Notes: generated by a model not told the origin, from the sequence alone. DNA of 64,000 bases from Paenibacillus assamensis DSM 18201 (GCF_000422445.1 NZ_KE383838.1:124001-188000); one strand, 5' to 3'. Shown: positions 17,212 through 26,886, counted from the first letter of the stretch. Translations and numbers: made by a program.

Positions 17212-18345
17212 TTAATGTACAAGAAGCGCCTTCTTCAATGCGTCTTCTACTGGCACATAGGAATAGCCCAAGTCACGCGCTACTGCATGATATGTCATTT
17301 CACCACCAGCCGTATTCACACCCGCTAGCAATGCCTTGTTTTCTTGCAGTGCACGCTCGAGTCCTTTGTTAGCGATTTGCAGCGCGTAAGGCAATGTTAC
17401 ATTAGTCAGTGCCATCGTTGAAGTGCGCGATACAGCGCCTGGCATATTGGCTACGGCATAGTGTACAACACCATGTTTCACATAAGTAGGTTGGTCATGT
17501 GTAGTTACGCGATCAACCGTTTCCACGATACCACCCTGATCCACTGCTACGTCAATAACTACAGACCCTGGCTGCATCGATTGAATCATCGCCTCTGTAA
17601 CAAGTTTAGGCGCCTTAGCACCTGGAATTAATACAGCACCAATGACAAGGTCCGAATGACGAACAGACTCAGCGATATGCATCGGATTGGACATCAACGT
17701 TTGCACGCTTGTACCGAAAATATCCTCGATTTGACGAAGACGATCCGCACTCAGGTCGATAATCGTTACATCTGCCCCAAGTCCAACCGCAATTTTGGCT
17801 GCATTCGTCCCAACGACTCCGCCACCAATAATCGTCACCTTACCACGTTGTACACCTGGCACACCGCCTAATAAGATGCCTTTGCCACCGTGAACTTTTT
17901 CTAAAAATTGAGCACCAATTTGTGCTGCCATACGTCCCGCTACTTCACTCATCGGAGTCAGCAAAGGCAATGTACGATTGACTTCCACCGTTTCGTAAGC
18001 AATGCCGATTACACCCGAATCCAATAACGCTTTTGCTAGCTCAGGCTCAGCTGCTAAATGCAAGTAAGTAAATAAAATAAGTCCTTTGCGGAAGTATCCA
18101 TATTCAGCAGGAAGCGGCTCTTTAACCTTCATAATCATCTCCGCTTGTGCCCACACATCAGCAGCTTGCTGTACAATAACAGCACCTGCTTGTTCATAAT
18201 CGCGATCTTCGAATCCGCTGCCTACACCGGCTCCACTTTGGATAAGCACTTTATGCCCTGCTTGGCTTAAAGCCATGACTCCGGCAGGCGTTGCAGCAAC
18301 GCGGTTTTCATTATTTTTTATTTCTGTTGGAACTCCGATAATCAT
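17212..18345 (-). CDS. ald: Alanine dehydrogenase
   Basis: NAD-dependent enzyme of 377 residues converting L-alanine to pyruvate, ammonium and NADH; hexameric and cytosolic. The start [20 protein letters not shown] matches the family exactly. Catalytic Lys in VKEPLP, the YLHLAAEP region with catalytic His, the Rossmann motif [11 protein letters not shown] near residue 175 and the C-terminal [14 protein letters not shown] are all present. ATG codons at 18348 and 18345 both fit the GAGGGGG ribosome binding site; the second matches homologues. It has its own terminator and sits behind a PucR/AdeR-type regulator gene on the same strand, as in Bacillus subtilis, where the activator AdeR drives ald in response to alanine. 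Confidence 0.97.
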   Translation of the reverse strand: MIIGVPTEIKNNENRVAATPAGVMALSQAGHKVLIQSGAGVGSGFEDRDYEQAGAVIVQQAADVWAQAEMIMKVKEPLPAEYGYFRKGLILFTYLHLAAEPELAKALLDSGVIGIAYETVEVNRTLPLLTPMSEVAGRMAAQIGAQFLEKVHGGKGILLGGVPGVQRGKVTIIGGGVVGTNAAKIAVGLGADVTIIDLSADRLRQIEDIFGTSVQTLMSNPMHIAESVRHSDLVIGAVLIPGAKAPKLVTEAMIQSMQPGSVVIDVAVDQGGIVETVDRVTTHDQPTYVKHGVVHYAVANMPGAVSRTSTMALTNVTLPYALQIANKGLERALQENKALLAGVNTAGGEMTYHAVARDLGYSYVPVEDALKKALLVH

Positions 18346-18441
18346 CATTGAATCCCCCTCATTTATTGCACATGTTAAAAGTATCATTGCTTACATTTAA
18401 TATAACCTTTTATGGCGATCACAGCTTCGTCCAACTTTATG

Positions 18442-18481
18442 AAAAAAAATAATCCGCCTTGTGAAATTACACAAAGCGGAT
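18442..18481 (-). terminator. Terminator between adeR-like gene and ald
   Basis: ATCCGCTTTGTG pairs with ACAAGGCGGAT around a 6-7 nt loop, followed by TATTTTTTTTC on the minus strand. It shows that the regulator and ald are separate transcription units. Confidence 0.88.
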
Positions 18482-18492
18482 ACTTAACTGAT

Positions 18493-19719
18493 TTATGATT
18501 GCCATTGGTCCATTTTTAATTCCAAATACAATGATATTTTTTGCTCCATATCGTTCAAATCAACGCCGCCAATATCCGTAATTCGCCTCAAGCGATACAT
18601 CAGTGTATTGGAGTGAATATGCAGCATTTCAGCAGCTCGTTTCACATTGCAATCTGCTTGCAGAAATAGGGACAGCGTACTAACTAACCCGCTCTGATGC
18701 TCTTTATCGTACGCTTTGAGCTTAGACAAACTCGAATGCTGCATGGGACGTGCTCGGCGCTCCTGTATCATGGCAGGAAGGAAGCGATACCAACCCAATT
18801 CTTCATATCGATGCAAATGCTTCGTTTCCTCAGGCAAATGCTTCTTTATATTCATAACGGTTATTGCTTCCTGATAACTTTTCACCACATCTATATACAC
18901 GGAATAAGATAGCCCGCTAGCTAAATGAACGGGTTTCACCCCAAAGCGCTGCTGCATTCGCTCCATGAGCAGCATCCAGCCTGCAATGTGCCCATCAATG
19001 TCATCATCCGTCGCATCGATAAGCACAAGCAAGCGCTGCTCTTGCCTAACATGCAGCACTTTCCGATGTCGCTGTGCCGTAAGTATCGTATACAGCACTT
19101 GTTCATATAGTTTTTCATTTAGCAATGTTTCAAATTCAATAATCATAACTCTATAGGACTTCGGCAATGTAATTCCAAGTTGGTGCGCTCGATCTACGAT
19201 TCGATGCTCGGAATCCATACTTCCGGTAAGCATTCCCCAGAAAAATTCAAAGCTCTGTTCTTCGCGCCTACGACGTTGAGTTTGAACTTGCAGCAGTTTG
19301 CTTCTAGCTGCATGTGAAGCCTTGTTCAAATCATCCAGCCCTTGTTCATCAATCCCTTTGTACTCATCCATCACCCATATGTACCCCAGAATATCATGAT
19401 GATGGCGGATCGCAACGGCAATACGCCGATTCAAGCCAATGGAATCAATCGGTTCGATGAGAACGGGAACCTGGCTATCCATAATGTGTTGAATGATACC
19501 TTCACGCCACAGCATACTAATGACATGTTCCGGTACACGCCTGCCGATGATCGTTGCAATACGAACAGGGTCGGTATCAGGCGCATGCGTGCTGTATGCA
19601 AGCAGCCTATGGTTACTGTCCTCGATCGTAACCGGACATTGCAGAATCTGACTAATCGTGTCCGCAATCGCTTCAATGGATTCAAAGTCACGATCAAATG
19701 GATCAAGGTGAACATTCAT
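18493..19719 (-). CDS. adeR: PucR/CdaR-family regulator, probable ald activator AdeR
   Basis: Transcriptional regulator of 408 residues. The N-terminal sensory half contains PVTIEDSNHRLLAYSTH. A GGDEF-like middle segment follows. The C-terminal HTH_30 domain is typical of PucR/CdaR proteins: LSLFLQADCNVKRAAEMLHIHSNTLMYRLRRITDIGGVDLND. It lies directly upstream of ald in the same orientation, the arrangement known for AdeR in Bacillus subtilis, so I infer it activates ald when alanine is present. The name rests on context and family, not on diagnostic residues. Confidence 0.8.
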   Translation of the reverse strand: MNVHLDPFDRDFESIEAIADTISQILQCPVTIEDSNHRLLAYSTHAPDTDPVRIATIIGRRVPEHVISMLWREGIIQHIMDSQVPVLIEPIDSIGLNRRIAVAIRHHHDILGYIWVMDEYKGIDEQGLDDLNKASHAARSKLLQVQTQRRRREEQSFEFFWGMLTGSMDSEHRIVDRAHQLGITLPKSYRVMIIEFETLLNEKLYEQVLYTILTAQRHRKVLHVRQEQRLLVLIDATDDDIDGHIAGWMLLMERMQQRFGVKPVHLASGLSYSVYIDVVKSYQEAITVMNIKKHLPEETKHLHRYEELGWYRFLPAMIQERRARPMQHSSLSKLKAYDKEHQSGLVSTLSLFLQADCNVKRAAEMLHIHSNTLMYRLRRITDIGGVDLNDMEQKISLYLELKMDQWQS

Positions 19720-19913
19720 CTAAACAAAACCCCTCTACTCTTGCACACTCGTTTTCCTATGTACATCTATATTCATATGCATGAGGCTCCAACCTCTTTC
19801 AATTTATGCTATGTCCCAAGAACTTATATGGATGCTCAGAAGCAAATGTATAGCATAACCTGATTTATACCCAGATGGTCATTATTTTTCTATCGTAAAA
19901 TCATTTAACCCTA

Positions 19914-19922
19914 TGCTATAAT
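19914..19922 (+). promoter_or_regulatory. Extended -10 promoter of the PAP2 gene
   Basis: TGCTATAAT is a perfect extended -10 (TGn-TATAAT) about 50 nt upstream of the TTG start; no good -35 is present, as is usual for extended -10 promoters. Confidence 0.6.
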
Positions 19923-19971
19923 ACAAAAATTGTCTGTGAAATTCAAAAGAAAACTGAAAAGGTGAATAACT

Positions 19972-20898
19972 TTGCTAACAAGAAAAACGTATCTTATTAT
20001 TTTAGCAACTATTATGGCGTTGTTAGTATTCCTCATCTTCCGAGTTGAGAACTGGCAATTGTGGTGTCTTATTGTCATGATTGCTTCCTTGTGGGGAGTG
20101 AGTAAAGATGCCAAACCCATTTCTTGGCTTCGCTTTATGCCAGCTGGACTACTGACATTATTGATCTTCTACATTATCTACAAATATGCGAATCCATTCT
20201 GGTTCAAAGTCGTAGCCTGGCAAACCGAGTCGATGCACCATACATTTAATTGGAATGAATGGTTTAACTCGATACCCGGCAACGCACCATCGATGTTTCA
20301 GCTTTGGCAACCCGAATGGTTAACCACATATATGCAGTCTGTGTATATATACGGCTTTACATTGACGTATTGGCTATGTATTATTCGCGCCTTCTTCACG
20401 AAGGACGTGAAGAAATTTGGACGCTACGCGCTCGCAGGCTATTTATTGCAAGTACCGCTAATCCTACCTTTTTACAACCTCATCTTCTTGCAGGAAGTGT
20501 GGTACGTACAAGGAACTCCAGACTTACTAGAACGTGGATTAACAGCAGCGGAGGCGTTCAATGTGACGATTAACTGCTTCCCTAGTATGCATACGTCCAT
20601 TGCTTTTGCAGCCGTTCTATTAGCGATGCGTGAACGCAGCAAGTGGTATCGCTGGGTTGTTGGTGTTTTCGGTATCTCGATTATGATTTCAACGCTTTAT
20701 TTGAATATCCATTGGATTATTGATATGTTTGCGGGTATGCTCTTCGCTTATGGTTGCGTGAAGCTGGCAGATTGGATCGTGAACCGAAAAGCATTCGATC
20801 GGTTTACGAATTACTTTGAGGAATTTGGAGCTAAACTTGAACAAAGGTTAATTAAAGATAGCCCTGCAGCATCAAATAAAAAAGATTTCGGTGCATAA
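19972..20898 (+). CDS. PAP2-superfamily membrane phosphatase/phosphotransferase (inositol phosphorylceramide synthase-like)
   Basis: Polytopic membrane protein of 308 residues with about six TM helices. The PAP2 catalytic elements are FNVTINCFPSMHTSIAF (about residues 190-206, catalytic His in PSMHTS) and LYLNIHWIIDMFAGML (about 241-256, His and Asp of motif 3). The first motif is less clear. The layout resembles the AUR1/PAP2 branch that transfers head groups between lipids rather than classic undecaprenyl-diphosphate phosphatases. TTG at 19972 follows AAAGGTGA at 7 nt. Single-gene unit with an extended -10 promoter and a bidirectional terminator. Substrate unknown. Confidence 0.82.
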   Translation: MLTRKTYLIILATIMALLVFLIFRVENWQLWCLIVMIASLWGVSKDAKPISWLRFMPAGLLTLLIFYIIYKYANPFWFKVVAWQTESMHHTFNWNEWFNSIPGNAPSMFQLWQPEWLTTYMQSVYIYGFTLTYWLCIIRAFFTKDVKKFGRYALAGYLLQVPLILPFYNLIFLQEVWYVQGTPDLLERGLTAAEAFNVTINCFPSMHTSIAFAAVLLAMRERSKWYRWVVGVFGISIMISTLYLNIHWIIDMFAGMLFAYGCVKLADWIVNRKAFDRFTNYFEEFGAKLEQRLIKDSPAASNKKDFGA

Positions 20899-20952
20899 GC
20901 ATCGGTTCGGTCACTTTATGCTAAATTGATCCTATATTGATCCTATTATGAT

Positions 20953-21010
20953 AAAGAGCTATTGGAAGATTGAACAGGATTAAACCTGAACAATTGACCG
21001 ATAGCTCTTT
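20953..21010. terminator. Bidirectional terminator
   Basis: AAAGAGCTAT pairs with ATAGCTCTTT, enclosing a smaller CAGG/CCTG hairpin. T-runs are available on both sides, and it lies between the convergent PAP2 and GNAT genes. Confidence 0.75.
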
Positions 21011-21028
21011 TAAGTATTTCTGACGAAA

Positions 21029-21478
21029 CTAGTTTCTCTCTAATAAAGTAATGAATAAATCCGGTGCCACTTCGATATTTTTCATTTCTTGAAAACCAAA
21101 TTGTTTGTACAATTGCTTAGCAGGTGTATTTTTCGCGCCTGTACTTACAATTACTTTTTTATTGTTTGCAATTACATCAATAACATGCGCCACTAATTTT
21201 TTTGCGATTCCTTTTCTAAAATGATCGGGATGAACGACCAGACGACAAATATCAATAAACTTCCCTTCATCTGTATATGAAATAAAGGCAGCCAGTTCTT
21301 CCATTACAAAATATCCTACACAAGTCTCATTGCTAGACATCAATGTTTGTACAGTGTCCTTCAATTGAGGGATATCATAAAAGCCAATTAATTCTGCTTC
21401 TACTTGATAAGAAGGGATTTGTACACCGAGCATTTGTTGAGCTATAACTTCATTATCTACTATTAATTTACGAATCAT
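21029..21478 (-). CDS. GNAT family N-acetyltransferase
   Basis: Acetyl-CoA-dependent acyltransferase of 149 residues. The C-terminal half carries the GNAT core: ICRLVVHPDHFRKGIAKKLVAHVID (motif A, acetyl-CoA pyrophosphate loop at about residues 88-97), followed by VSTGAKNTPAKQLYKQFGFQEM (motif B). The N-terminal half is divergent. AGGAGG lies 6 nt before the ATG. Substrate unknown; single gene converging on the PAP2 gene. Confidence 0.88.
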   Translation of the reverse strand: MIRKLIVDNEVIAQQMLGVQIPSYQVEAELIGFYDIPQLKDTVQTLMSSNETCVGYFVMEELAAFISYTDEGKFIDICRLVVHPDHFRKGIAKKLVAHVIDVIANNKKVIVSTGAKNTPAKQLYKQFGFQEMKNIEVAPDLFITLLERN

Positions 21479-21730
21479 AGAAGCCTCCTAGATGTTACGT
21501 AGTAATTGTAGATTCATTTAATCAGCAAAATGGTTAATTTGTCCACAACAATCTCGAATGATGTTTCTTGATTTCTGTCAGATTAGGATTGAACTCCCAC
21601 TGTGAATTTCATCACTATTTGTGATACAATACTTTCTATAGAAAATGGTTTACTATCTAACGTACTGATCAGGCACTATATGAATAGTTGCTAACAGCAG
21701 TATGCAAATCTAAACGAACAGGTGATACAT

Positions 21731-22633
21731 TTGACTGAAAAAGCTAAATTTGCGCTTTTGCTTTTCTATAAATTTGTTGATGTTCCGAATGCTGAGCAGC
21801 TTGCTCAAGAACATTTGGAATATTGCAAACAGTTGGGCATTAAGGGTCGCATCTTGATTGCGGACGGCGGCATCAATGGTACATTAACAGGAACAATTGA
21901 ACAAACTGAACAGTATATGCATGATTTGAAACAGAACCCTCTGTTTGCAGATACGGTATTTAAAATAGATCCAGTAGAAGAACATGCTTTCAAGAAAATG
22001 CATGTACGTTATAAAAAGGAACTCGTTACGTTCCGTGTAGATGATAGAAATCTTGACCCTAACGTGCTTACAGGTGGCCACCTCAGCCCAGCAGAATGGC
22101 ATGAATATCTACAACGTGATGATGTAGTTGTACTCGATGGACGTACAGGCTATGAATTTGACCTCGGGCATTTCCGTAATGCCATTCGTCCTGAAGTAGA
22201 CAGCTTTAGAGAATTCCCAGAATGGATTCGTGACAACATGAGCGATCTTAAGGACAAGAAGATCCTTACGTACTGTACAGGCGGTATTCGCTGTGAAATT
22301 TTGAGCAGCTGGATGATCCAAGAAGGATTTGATGAAGTCTACCAACTTGATGGTGGTATCGTTACCTATGGTAAAGATCCAGAAGTACAAGGAAGACTAT
22401 TTGATGGTTCATGCTATGTATTTGATGAGCGGATCTCTGTACCGATCAACCATACAGATGAAGCTGTGATCGTAGGTCGCTGCCATCACTGTGAGAAGCC
22501 AGCAGACCGTTATATTAATTGTGAACTTGATTCCTGCCACTTGCAGCATATCGTGTGCGATGCGTGTGAGGCAGAGCATAACGGACACTGCTCAACAGAG
22601 TGCGCTGACAAAACCGCTGCAGCGGCTGTATAA
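21731..22633 (+). CDS. trhO: tRNA uridine(34) hydroxylase, rhodanese-type TrhO (YceA)
   Basis: Rhodanese-fold tRNA modification enzyme of 300 residues that forms 5-hydroxyuridine at the wobble position of certain tRNAs. The order is an N-terminal acylphosphatase-like domain (ILIADGGINGTLTG near residue 40), a rhodanese domain with active-site loop YCTGGIRCE near residue 180, and a C-terminal cysteine-rich tail with CxxC pairs (CHHCEKPADRYINC, CDACEAEHNGHC), likely a zinc site. AGGTGAT fits the TTG at 21731; the in-frame GTG at 21722 overlaps that ribosome binding site. Followed by a strong terminator. Gene and function are well conserved in Bacillales. Confidence 0.94.
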   Translation: MTEKAKFALLLFYKFVDVPNAEQLAQEHLEYCKQLGIKGRILIADGGINGTLTGTIEQTEQYMHDLKQNPLFADTVFKIDPVEEHAFKKMHVRYKKELVTFRVDDRNLDPNVLTGGHLSPAEWHEYLQRDDVVVLDGRTGYEFDLGHFRNAIRPEVDSFREFPEWIRDNMSDLKDKKILTYCTGGIRCEILSSWMIQEGFDEVYQLDGGIVTYGKDPEVQGRLFDGSCYVFDERISVPINHTDEAVIVGRCHHCEKPADRYINCELDSCHLQHIVCDACEAEHNGHCSTECADKTAAAAV

Positions 22634-22665
22634 GCCCCTTTATCATTACGTTATTAAGTAACATC

Positions 22666-22723
22666 AAAAGCCTGCAATCTCTTGCCGTCAGCCTCAGCTG
22701 GTATAAGAGAATTGCAGGCTTTT
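22666..22723 (+). terminator. Terminator after trhO
   Basis: AAAAGCCTGCAATCTCTT pairs with AAGAGAATTGCAGGCTTTT. The long stem is followed by TTTAAG; the A-rich left arm could also act in the other direction. Confidence 0.9.
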
Positions 22724-22898
22724 AAGTTTCTTTCCGTAAAATATCATATAATAAAAGGCTGAATTCTCACAAACATTAAGGGAAGAAGAGTCCCGTGAAT
22801 AGACATTAAAAAGCAATGAATCATGCTCAAAAATACGTAAATGTGTGTCGTATAGAGGAAACAAAGAGGAATATTAATGCTTGTACACCTAAAGTGAA

Positions 22899-23372
22899 TT
22901 AGAGTTTTTTGAAGATGTAGGTTTGATCCCAACTTGGACCAGTCGTTGAAATATGCACCCACCCAACAGGTATGTTATAAAACGATTTCACTCCAACTTG
23001 CGCTCCGCTTGGAGCACCATTCAGATTCTTAATAATAAACGTTTGATCCCAGCTTGGCCCTGTCGTACTTACATGAACCCAACCACTAGGCAGATTATAA
23101 AATGACTTAATGCCTACTTCCGCTCCATAAGGGGCGCCATTTAGATTTTTAATAATGAATGTTTGATCCCAGCTCGGACCCGTTGTTCTTACATGCACCC
23201 ACCCAGGAGGAATGTTATTGAGAGATTTCACACCTGCCTCTGCTCCATAGCTATTTGTTTGATAGCCTAACGAGGATACCTGATTCGTAGTAACTGCCGC
23301 TGCCTGCACCCCAACTGCTGAACCGAGCAACGCTACTGCCAACACACTTGCAACCGTAAGTTTCTTAATCAT
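22899..23372 (-). CDS. Secreted protein with three tandem 40-residue repeats
   Basis: Exported protein of 157 residues. Signal peptide MIKKLTVASVLAVALLGSA with cleavage near VQAAAV. The mature chain is almost entirely three copies of a 40-residue unit. Conserved positions include VGIKS, a PxGWVH turn, STTGPSWDQT and IIKNLNGAP; the last unit ends early with IFKKL. The DNA period is exactly 120 nt (GTTTGATCCC on the plus strand at 22921, 23041 and 23161). I do not recognise the domain. The Trp/Thr-rich repeats look like small beta units, possibly cell-wall or carbohydrate binding. ATG at 23372 follows AAAGGGG; longer frames upstream lack a ribosome binding site. No neighbour clarifies the role. 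Confidence 0.8.
   Translation of the reverse strand: MIKKLTVASVLAVALLGSAVGVQAAAVTTNQVSSLGYQTNSYGAEAGVKSLNNIPPGWVHVRTTGPSWDQTFIIKNLNGAPYGAEVGIKSFYNLPSGWVHVSTTGPSWDQTFIIKNLNGAPSGAQVGVKSFYNIPVGWVHISTTGPSWDQTYIFKKL
22918..23277 (-). repeat. Three tandem 120-nt repeats inside a coding region
   Basis: Three consecutive units of 120 nt encode the 40-residue repeats of the secreted protein. Units two and three are the most similar, and the first (N-terminal) has diverged more. Confidence 0.85.
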
Positions 23373-23637
23373 TTCTTCATTCCCCTTTTCATTAGTATAG
23401 ACTAGCAATGAACAGCACAAGCTTCAATTTCGTGATAGATTGTGCTTTCGCCAAGATTGTACGCCGCTGCTCTAGTATTAGCAATATATTTGTAGACAAC
23501 TTCTACAAAATAAACAATAAGACTCAGAGACAATTCGTCACTAAGTCTTGCTGCATAGTGCATGTAAATTATTTTTCAACGTTATCTACTGTACATTTAC
23601 AAATCAAATCTGCATACATATATCCACGCTTACGAAC

Positions 23638-23666
23638 AAAAAAAGGAGCTCATCGCTCCTTTTTCG
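23638..23666. terminator. Terminator after EamA transporter gene
   Basis: AAAAGGAGC-TCATC-GCTCCTTTT with T-rich flanks on both strands; it ends the minus-strand transporter unit. Confidence 0.85.
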
Positions 23667-23667
23667 T

Positions 23668-24582
23668 TTATATAATTGATGCCTCACGAGCTCGTCTACG
23701 CCTAACTAACTCTGGCCATGCCACACCGAACATAATGAGAGCAACGCCCCCCCATTGAAGCAGGCTTACTTGCTCGTGAAGGACGAGCATCGACATAATG
23801 ATGGCCATTGGAAGCTCCATCGCACCTAATATAGATGCCATGCCAGCACCCGTAAGCGGTACTCCTTTTGCAAAGAACAGTGTAGACAATACAGGACCCA
23901 TAATGCCAAGGATTAAACCGTATTTGCCAAGTCCATCGAAAATAATCGACGGCTCAAAGAAGAATGTAGGCGTCACGACGATAGCCGCAACGATAAAGCC
24001 GCCTGTTACCATATAGGCAGTACGCGTTAACGAATCAGCATCTGTGGCAACTCGACCACTAACAAAAATGAAGATCGTATACGTTAGAGCTGATAATAGA
24101 CCATATATAATCCCATGTGTGTGGAAAGTAACACCCTTAGACAACATTCCGCCGGCAATGACCGTTCCTGCTAACAACGGAATAAGTGCAACCAGCTTCT
24201 CTTTGGCAGGAAATTTGCGTGTTGTGATCGCTTCTAATACAACTCCCATCCAAGTGAACTGGAACAAGAGCAATATCGCGAAGGAAGCGGATACATATTG
24301 CAAACTCTGATAGTAAAACACGCCTGTCAAGCCTGTAGAGGAGCCTACAACAAGTAGGAACAGCGCTTCATTCATAGACGGCTGGCGACTACCTCTGCTG
24401 GCTTGCTTAGAGCCCACTATCTTCTTGCTTCCTACTAGCCCCCAAAGAATCAAAGCACCAATCAGCAATTGTATACCAACAACATCATTGACGATGAAAC
24501 CTTCGCCATAAGCAAGTTTTACGAACGTAGATAATACCCCGTAGAAACAAGCTCCCAACAAAACATAAATAATTCCTTTCAC
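23668..24582 (-). CDS. EamA/DMT family transporter
   Basis: Integral membrane permease of 304 residues with ten hydrophobic segments in two EamA repeats (first about 1-140, second about 150-295). The start KGIIYVLLGACFYGVLSTFVKLAY and the second repeat ILGIMGPVLSTLFFAKGVP are typical of the drug/metabolite transporter superfamily. Start candidates: TTG 24600, ATG 24591 (1 nt from GAGGAG) and GTG 24582 (10 nt spacing); GTG is preferred. It follows the deo operon but is separated from it by a terminator. Substrate unknown; nucleobase or nucleoside efflux cannot be excluded. Confidence 0.85.
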   Translation of the reverse strand: MKGIIYVLLGACFYGVLSTFVKLAYGEGFIVNDVVGIQLLIGALILWGLVGSKKIVGSKQASRGSRQPSMNEALFLLVVGSSTGLTGVFYYQSLQYVSASFAILLLFQFTWMGVVLEAITTRKFPAKEKLVALIPLLAGTVIAGGMLSKGVTFHTHGIIYGLLSALTYTIFIFVSGRVATDADSLTRTAYMVTGGFIVAAIVVTPTFFFEPSIIFDGLGKYGLILGIMGPVLSTLFFAKGVPLTGAGMASILGAMELPMAIIMSMLVLHEQVSLLQWGGVALIMFGVAWPELVRRRRAREASII

Positions 24583-24616
24583 TACAACCATTCTCCTCAA
24601 AATGAATAAATAAGAA

Positions 24617-24641
24617 AAGGGCCTTACCGAATAAGACCCTT
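24617..24641 (-). terminator. Terminator of the deo operon
   Basis: AAGGGTCTTA-TTCGG-TAAGGCCCTT followed by TTCTTA on the minus strand, 20 nt behind the punA stop. Confidence 0.8.
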
Positions 24642-24662
24642 ATCTTACTACTTTATATGTGA

Positions 24663-25481
24663 TTAAACTTCTTTCAAAATCCCTTTAATAAGTGCAACGA
24701 ATGAAGTTCTTACTTGTGCAGCTACCTCGATAACCTCTTCGTGGTTAAGCGGTTGGTCAAGAATACCGCAAGCCATGTTCGTCAAGCAAGAAATACCTAG
24801 TACGTTCATGCCTGCATGGTTCGCTACGATTACTTCTGGTACCGTAGACATACCTACTGCATCAGCACCAAGCGTACGAATCATGCGGATTTCAGCTGGA
24901 GTTTCATAAGCCGGGCCTGTCCACCAAGCGTAAACACCTTGCTGCATTTTGATGCTTTGAGCATCTGCAACACGTAGAGCCAGTTCACGAAGCTCTGGGT
25001 TGTATGCTTTGGACAAGTCTTGGAAACGAACGCCAAGCTCGTCGTTGTTAGGTCCCATGAGTGGGTTGTTCATAACAAGGTTCAAGTGGTCTGTAATAAG
25101 CATAAGCTCGCCAGCTTTGTAGCTCGTATTCACTGCGCCACAAGCATTCGTAATAATAACGTTTTCTACACCAAGCGCTTTCATTACACGTACTGGGAAC
25201 GTAACATCATCCAACGAATAACCTTCATAGTAGTGGAAGCGACCTTTCATAGCTACAACGATCTTGCCTTCCAACTCACCGATAACAAGCTCGTTCGCAT
25301 GTCCTACTGCCTCAGACTTAGCAAAGTGAGGAATCTCGCTGTAAGGAATGACAACTGCGTTAGCGATGTCGTCTGCAAGTCCACCAAGGCCAGAACCAAG
25401 AATCATACCGATAGTTGGACGAAGATTCGTCTTTGTCAAAATAAAGTCTTTTGCTTCATTAATATGCGCTGTTTGATGCAT
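24663..25481 (-). CDS. punA: Purine-nucleoside phosphorylase, trimeric type
   Basis: Phosphorylase of 272 residues for guanosine, inosine and their deoxy forms. Family motifs are MILGSGLGGLAD (phosphate site, about 26-37), HANELVIGELEGK, VIITNACGAVN, WWTGPAYETPAEIRM (about 185-199) and VGMSTVPEVIVANH (about 211-224). CGGAGGG lies 8 nt before the ATG. Last gene of deoR-deoC-nupC-punA. In Bacillus subtilis the fourth gene of the equivalent operon is the pyrimidine enzyme pdp; here a purine enzyme takes its place, so the operon is tuned to purine deoxynucleosides. Its ribose-1-phosphate products feed phosphopentomutase and DeoC. Confidence 0.96.
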   Translation of the reverse strand: MHQTAHINEAKDFILTKTNLRPTIGMILGSGLGGLADDIANAVVIPYSEIPHFAKSEAVGHANELVIGELEGKIVVAMKGRFHYYEGYSLDDVTFPVRVMKALGVENVIITNACGAVNTSYKAGELMLITDHLNLVMNNPLMGPNNDELGVRFQDLSKAYNPELRELALRVADAQSIKMQQGVYAWWTGPAYETPAEIRMIRTLGADAVGMSTVPEVIVANHAGMNVLGISCLTNMACGILDQPLNHEEVIEVAAQVRTSFVALIKGILKEV

Positions 25482-25562
25482 AGTAAAACCCTCCGTGTCT
25501 AAACATAATGTAATAACTAATAGTAAAGTTATCGTTATCTTATTATAACTTGTTTCTTCTTA

Positions 25563-26798
25563 TTATACGAACATACCTGCAATGGTTGCACTAAGCAAGG
25601 AAGCAAGCACCCCTGCGAACATCGCTCTTAGACCGATCGAAGCAATTTCTGCACGACGCTCAGGAACAAGGCTTCCGATACCACCTACACAGATTGCAAT
25701 TGAGGAGAAGTTAGCAAATCCGCACAATGCGAATGTAATAATAACTTGTGTCTTCTCAGATAGTGTGCCCATTACTGGAGCAAAGTTAGAGTAAGCAACA
25801 AACTCGTTCAATACAATTTTTTGACCGATAAACGTACCAGCTTGCACAGCTTCATTCCAAGGAACACCGATTGCTAGTGCCAATGGAGCAAAGATATAAC
25901 CGAAGATTTGCTCAAGTGTAATACTGAATCCGAACCAGCCGCCAACTGCGCCAAGACCACCGTTCAACATCGCGATAAGAGAAGTCATTGCAAGTAGCAT
26001 CGCACCAATCGTTGCAGCAAGCTTCATACCATCGATTGCACCAACGGAAATCGCTTCAATCAAGTTGACCGATTCACCTTGATTTTTCTTCACATCAATT
26101 GTAAATGTACGCTCGGAATTATCCGTTTCAGGCATGAACAACTTCGCCATAATGAGTCCAGATGGCATAGACATGAAACATGCTGCCAACAAGAACTTGA
26201 GGTCGACACCCATTCCTGCAATACCTGCCAATACAGAACCGGATACGGATGCTAGACCACCCGTTACTACCGCAAACAACTCAGACTTTGTCATTTTAGG
26301 AAGGAATGGCTTAACAACAAGTGGAGCTTCAGACTGACCAACAAAAATGTTAGCAGCTGCTGACAAAGATTCCGGCTTGCTTGTACCTAGAAGCTTAGAA
26401 ATAGCACCGCCAAGTACGCGAATAATAAATTGCATAATACCTAGATGATAAAGCGCTGCAATAAGTGCACCGAAGAAAATAACGAGCGGCAATACTTGAA
26501 ACGCAAACACGAAGAAGATTCCGCTGTCTGCACTACCATTCGCTGCCTTATCATATAATCCGCCGAACAAGAACATAATTCCTTCATTCGCATAACCGAT
26601 CAAGCCATTAACAAAGTTAGACAGCGCACCCATTACTTTAACGCCGAATTCATTTTTAATAGCTAAGTAAGCGAAGGTAATTTGCAGCAGCAAACCAAGC
26701 AATATCGTACGCGGTTTGATCGCTTTACGATTCGAAGACATTAGAAAACCGATTCCAAAAATAACTGCAATCCCTATCAAGCCGCTTAACACGTTCAT
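25563..26798 (-). CDS. nupC: Concentrative nucleoside transporter NupC
   Basis: Proton- or sodium-coupled nucleoside importer of the CNT family, 411 residues with about ten TM segments. Conserved elements are NIFVGQSEAPLVVKPFLPKMTKSELFAVVTGGLASVSGSVLAGI (about 150-193) and ICGxxxFSSIAICVGGIG-type sequence near residue 370, characteristic of CNT transporters. GGGAGG precedes the ATG. It lies between deoC and punA in the deo operon and supplies the substrates those enzymes degrade. Confidence 0.95.
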   Translation of the reverse strand: MNVLSGLIGIAVIFGIGFLMSSNRKAIKPRTILLGLLLQITFAYLAIKNEFGVKVMGALSNFVNGLIGYANEGIMFLFGGLYDKAANGSADSGIFFVFAFQVLPLVIFFGALIAALYHLGIMQFIIRVLGGAISKLLGTSKPESLSAAANIFVGQSEAPLVVKPFLPKMTKSELFAVVTGGLASVSGSVLAGIAGMGVDLKFLLAACFMSMPSGLIMAKLFMPETDNSERTFTIDVKKNQGESVNLIEAISVGAIDGMKLAATIGAMLLAMTSLIAMLNGGLGAVGGWFGFSITLEQIFGYIFAPLALAIGVPWNEAVQAGTFIGQKIVLNEFVAYSNFAPVMGTLSEKTQVIITFALCGFANFSSIAICVGGIGSLVPERRAEIASIGLRAMFAGVLASLLSATIAGMFV

Positions 26799-26886
26799 GA
26801 GATGTCCTCCCTAAGTTGGTTGTGTGGTAAGCTTTCCGCTCGCTATGCAGCGAAAAGCAGCACAACTAGAAACTCTAAATCAAATC

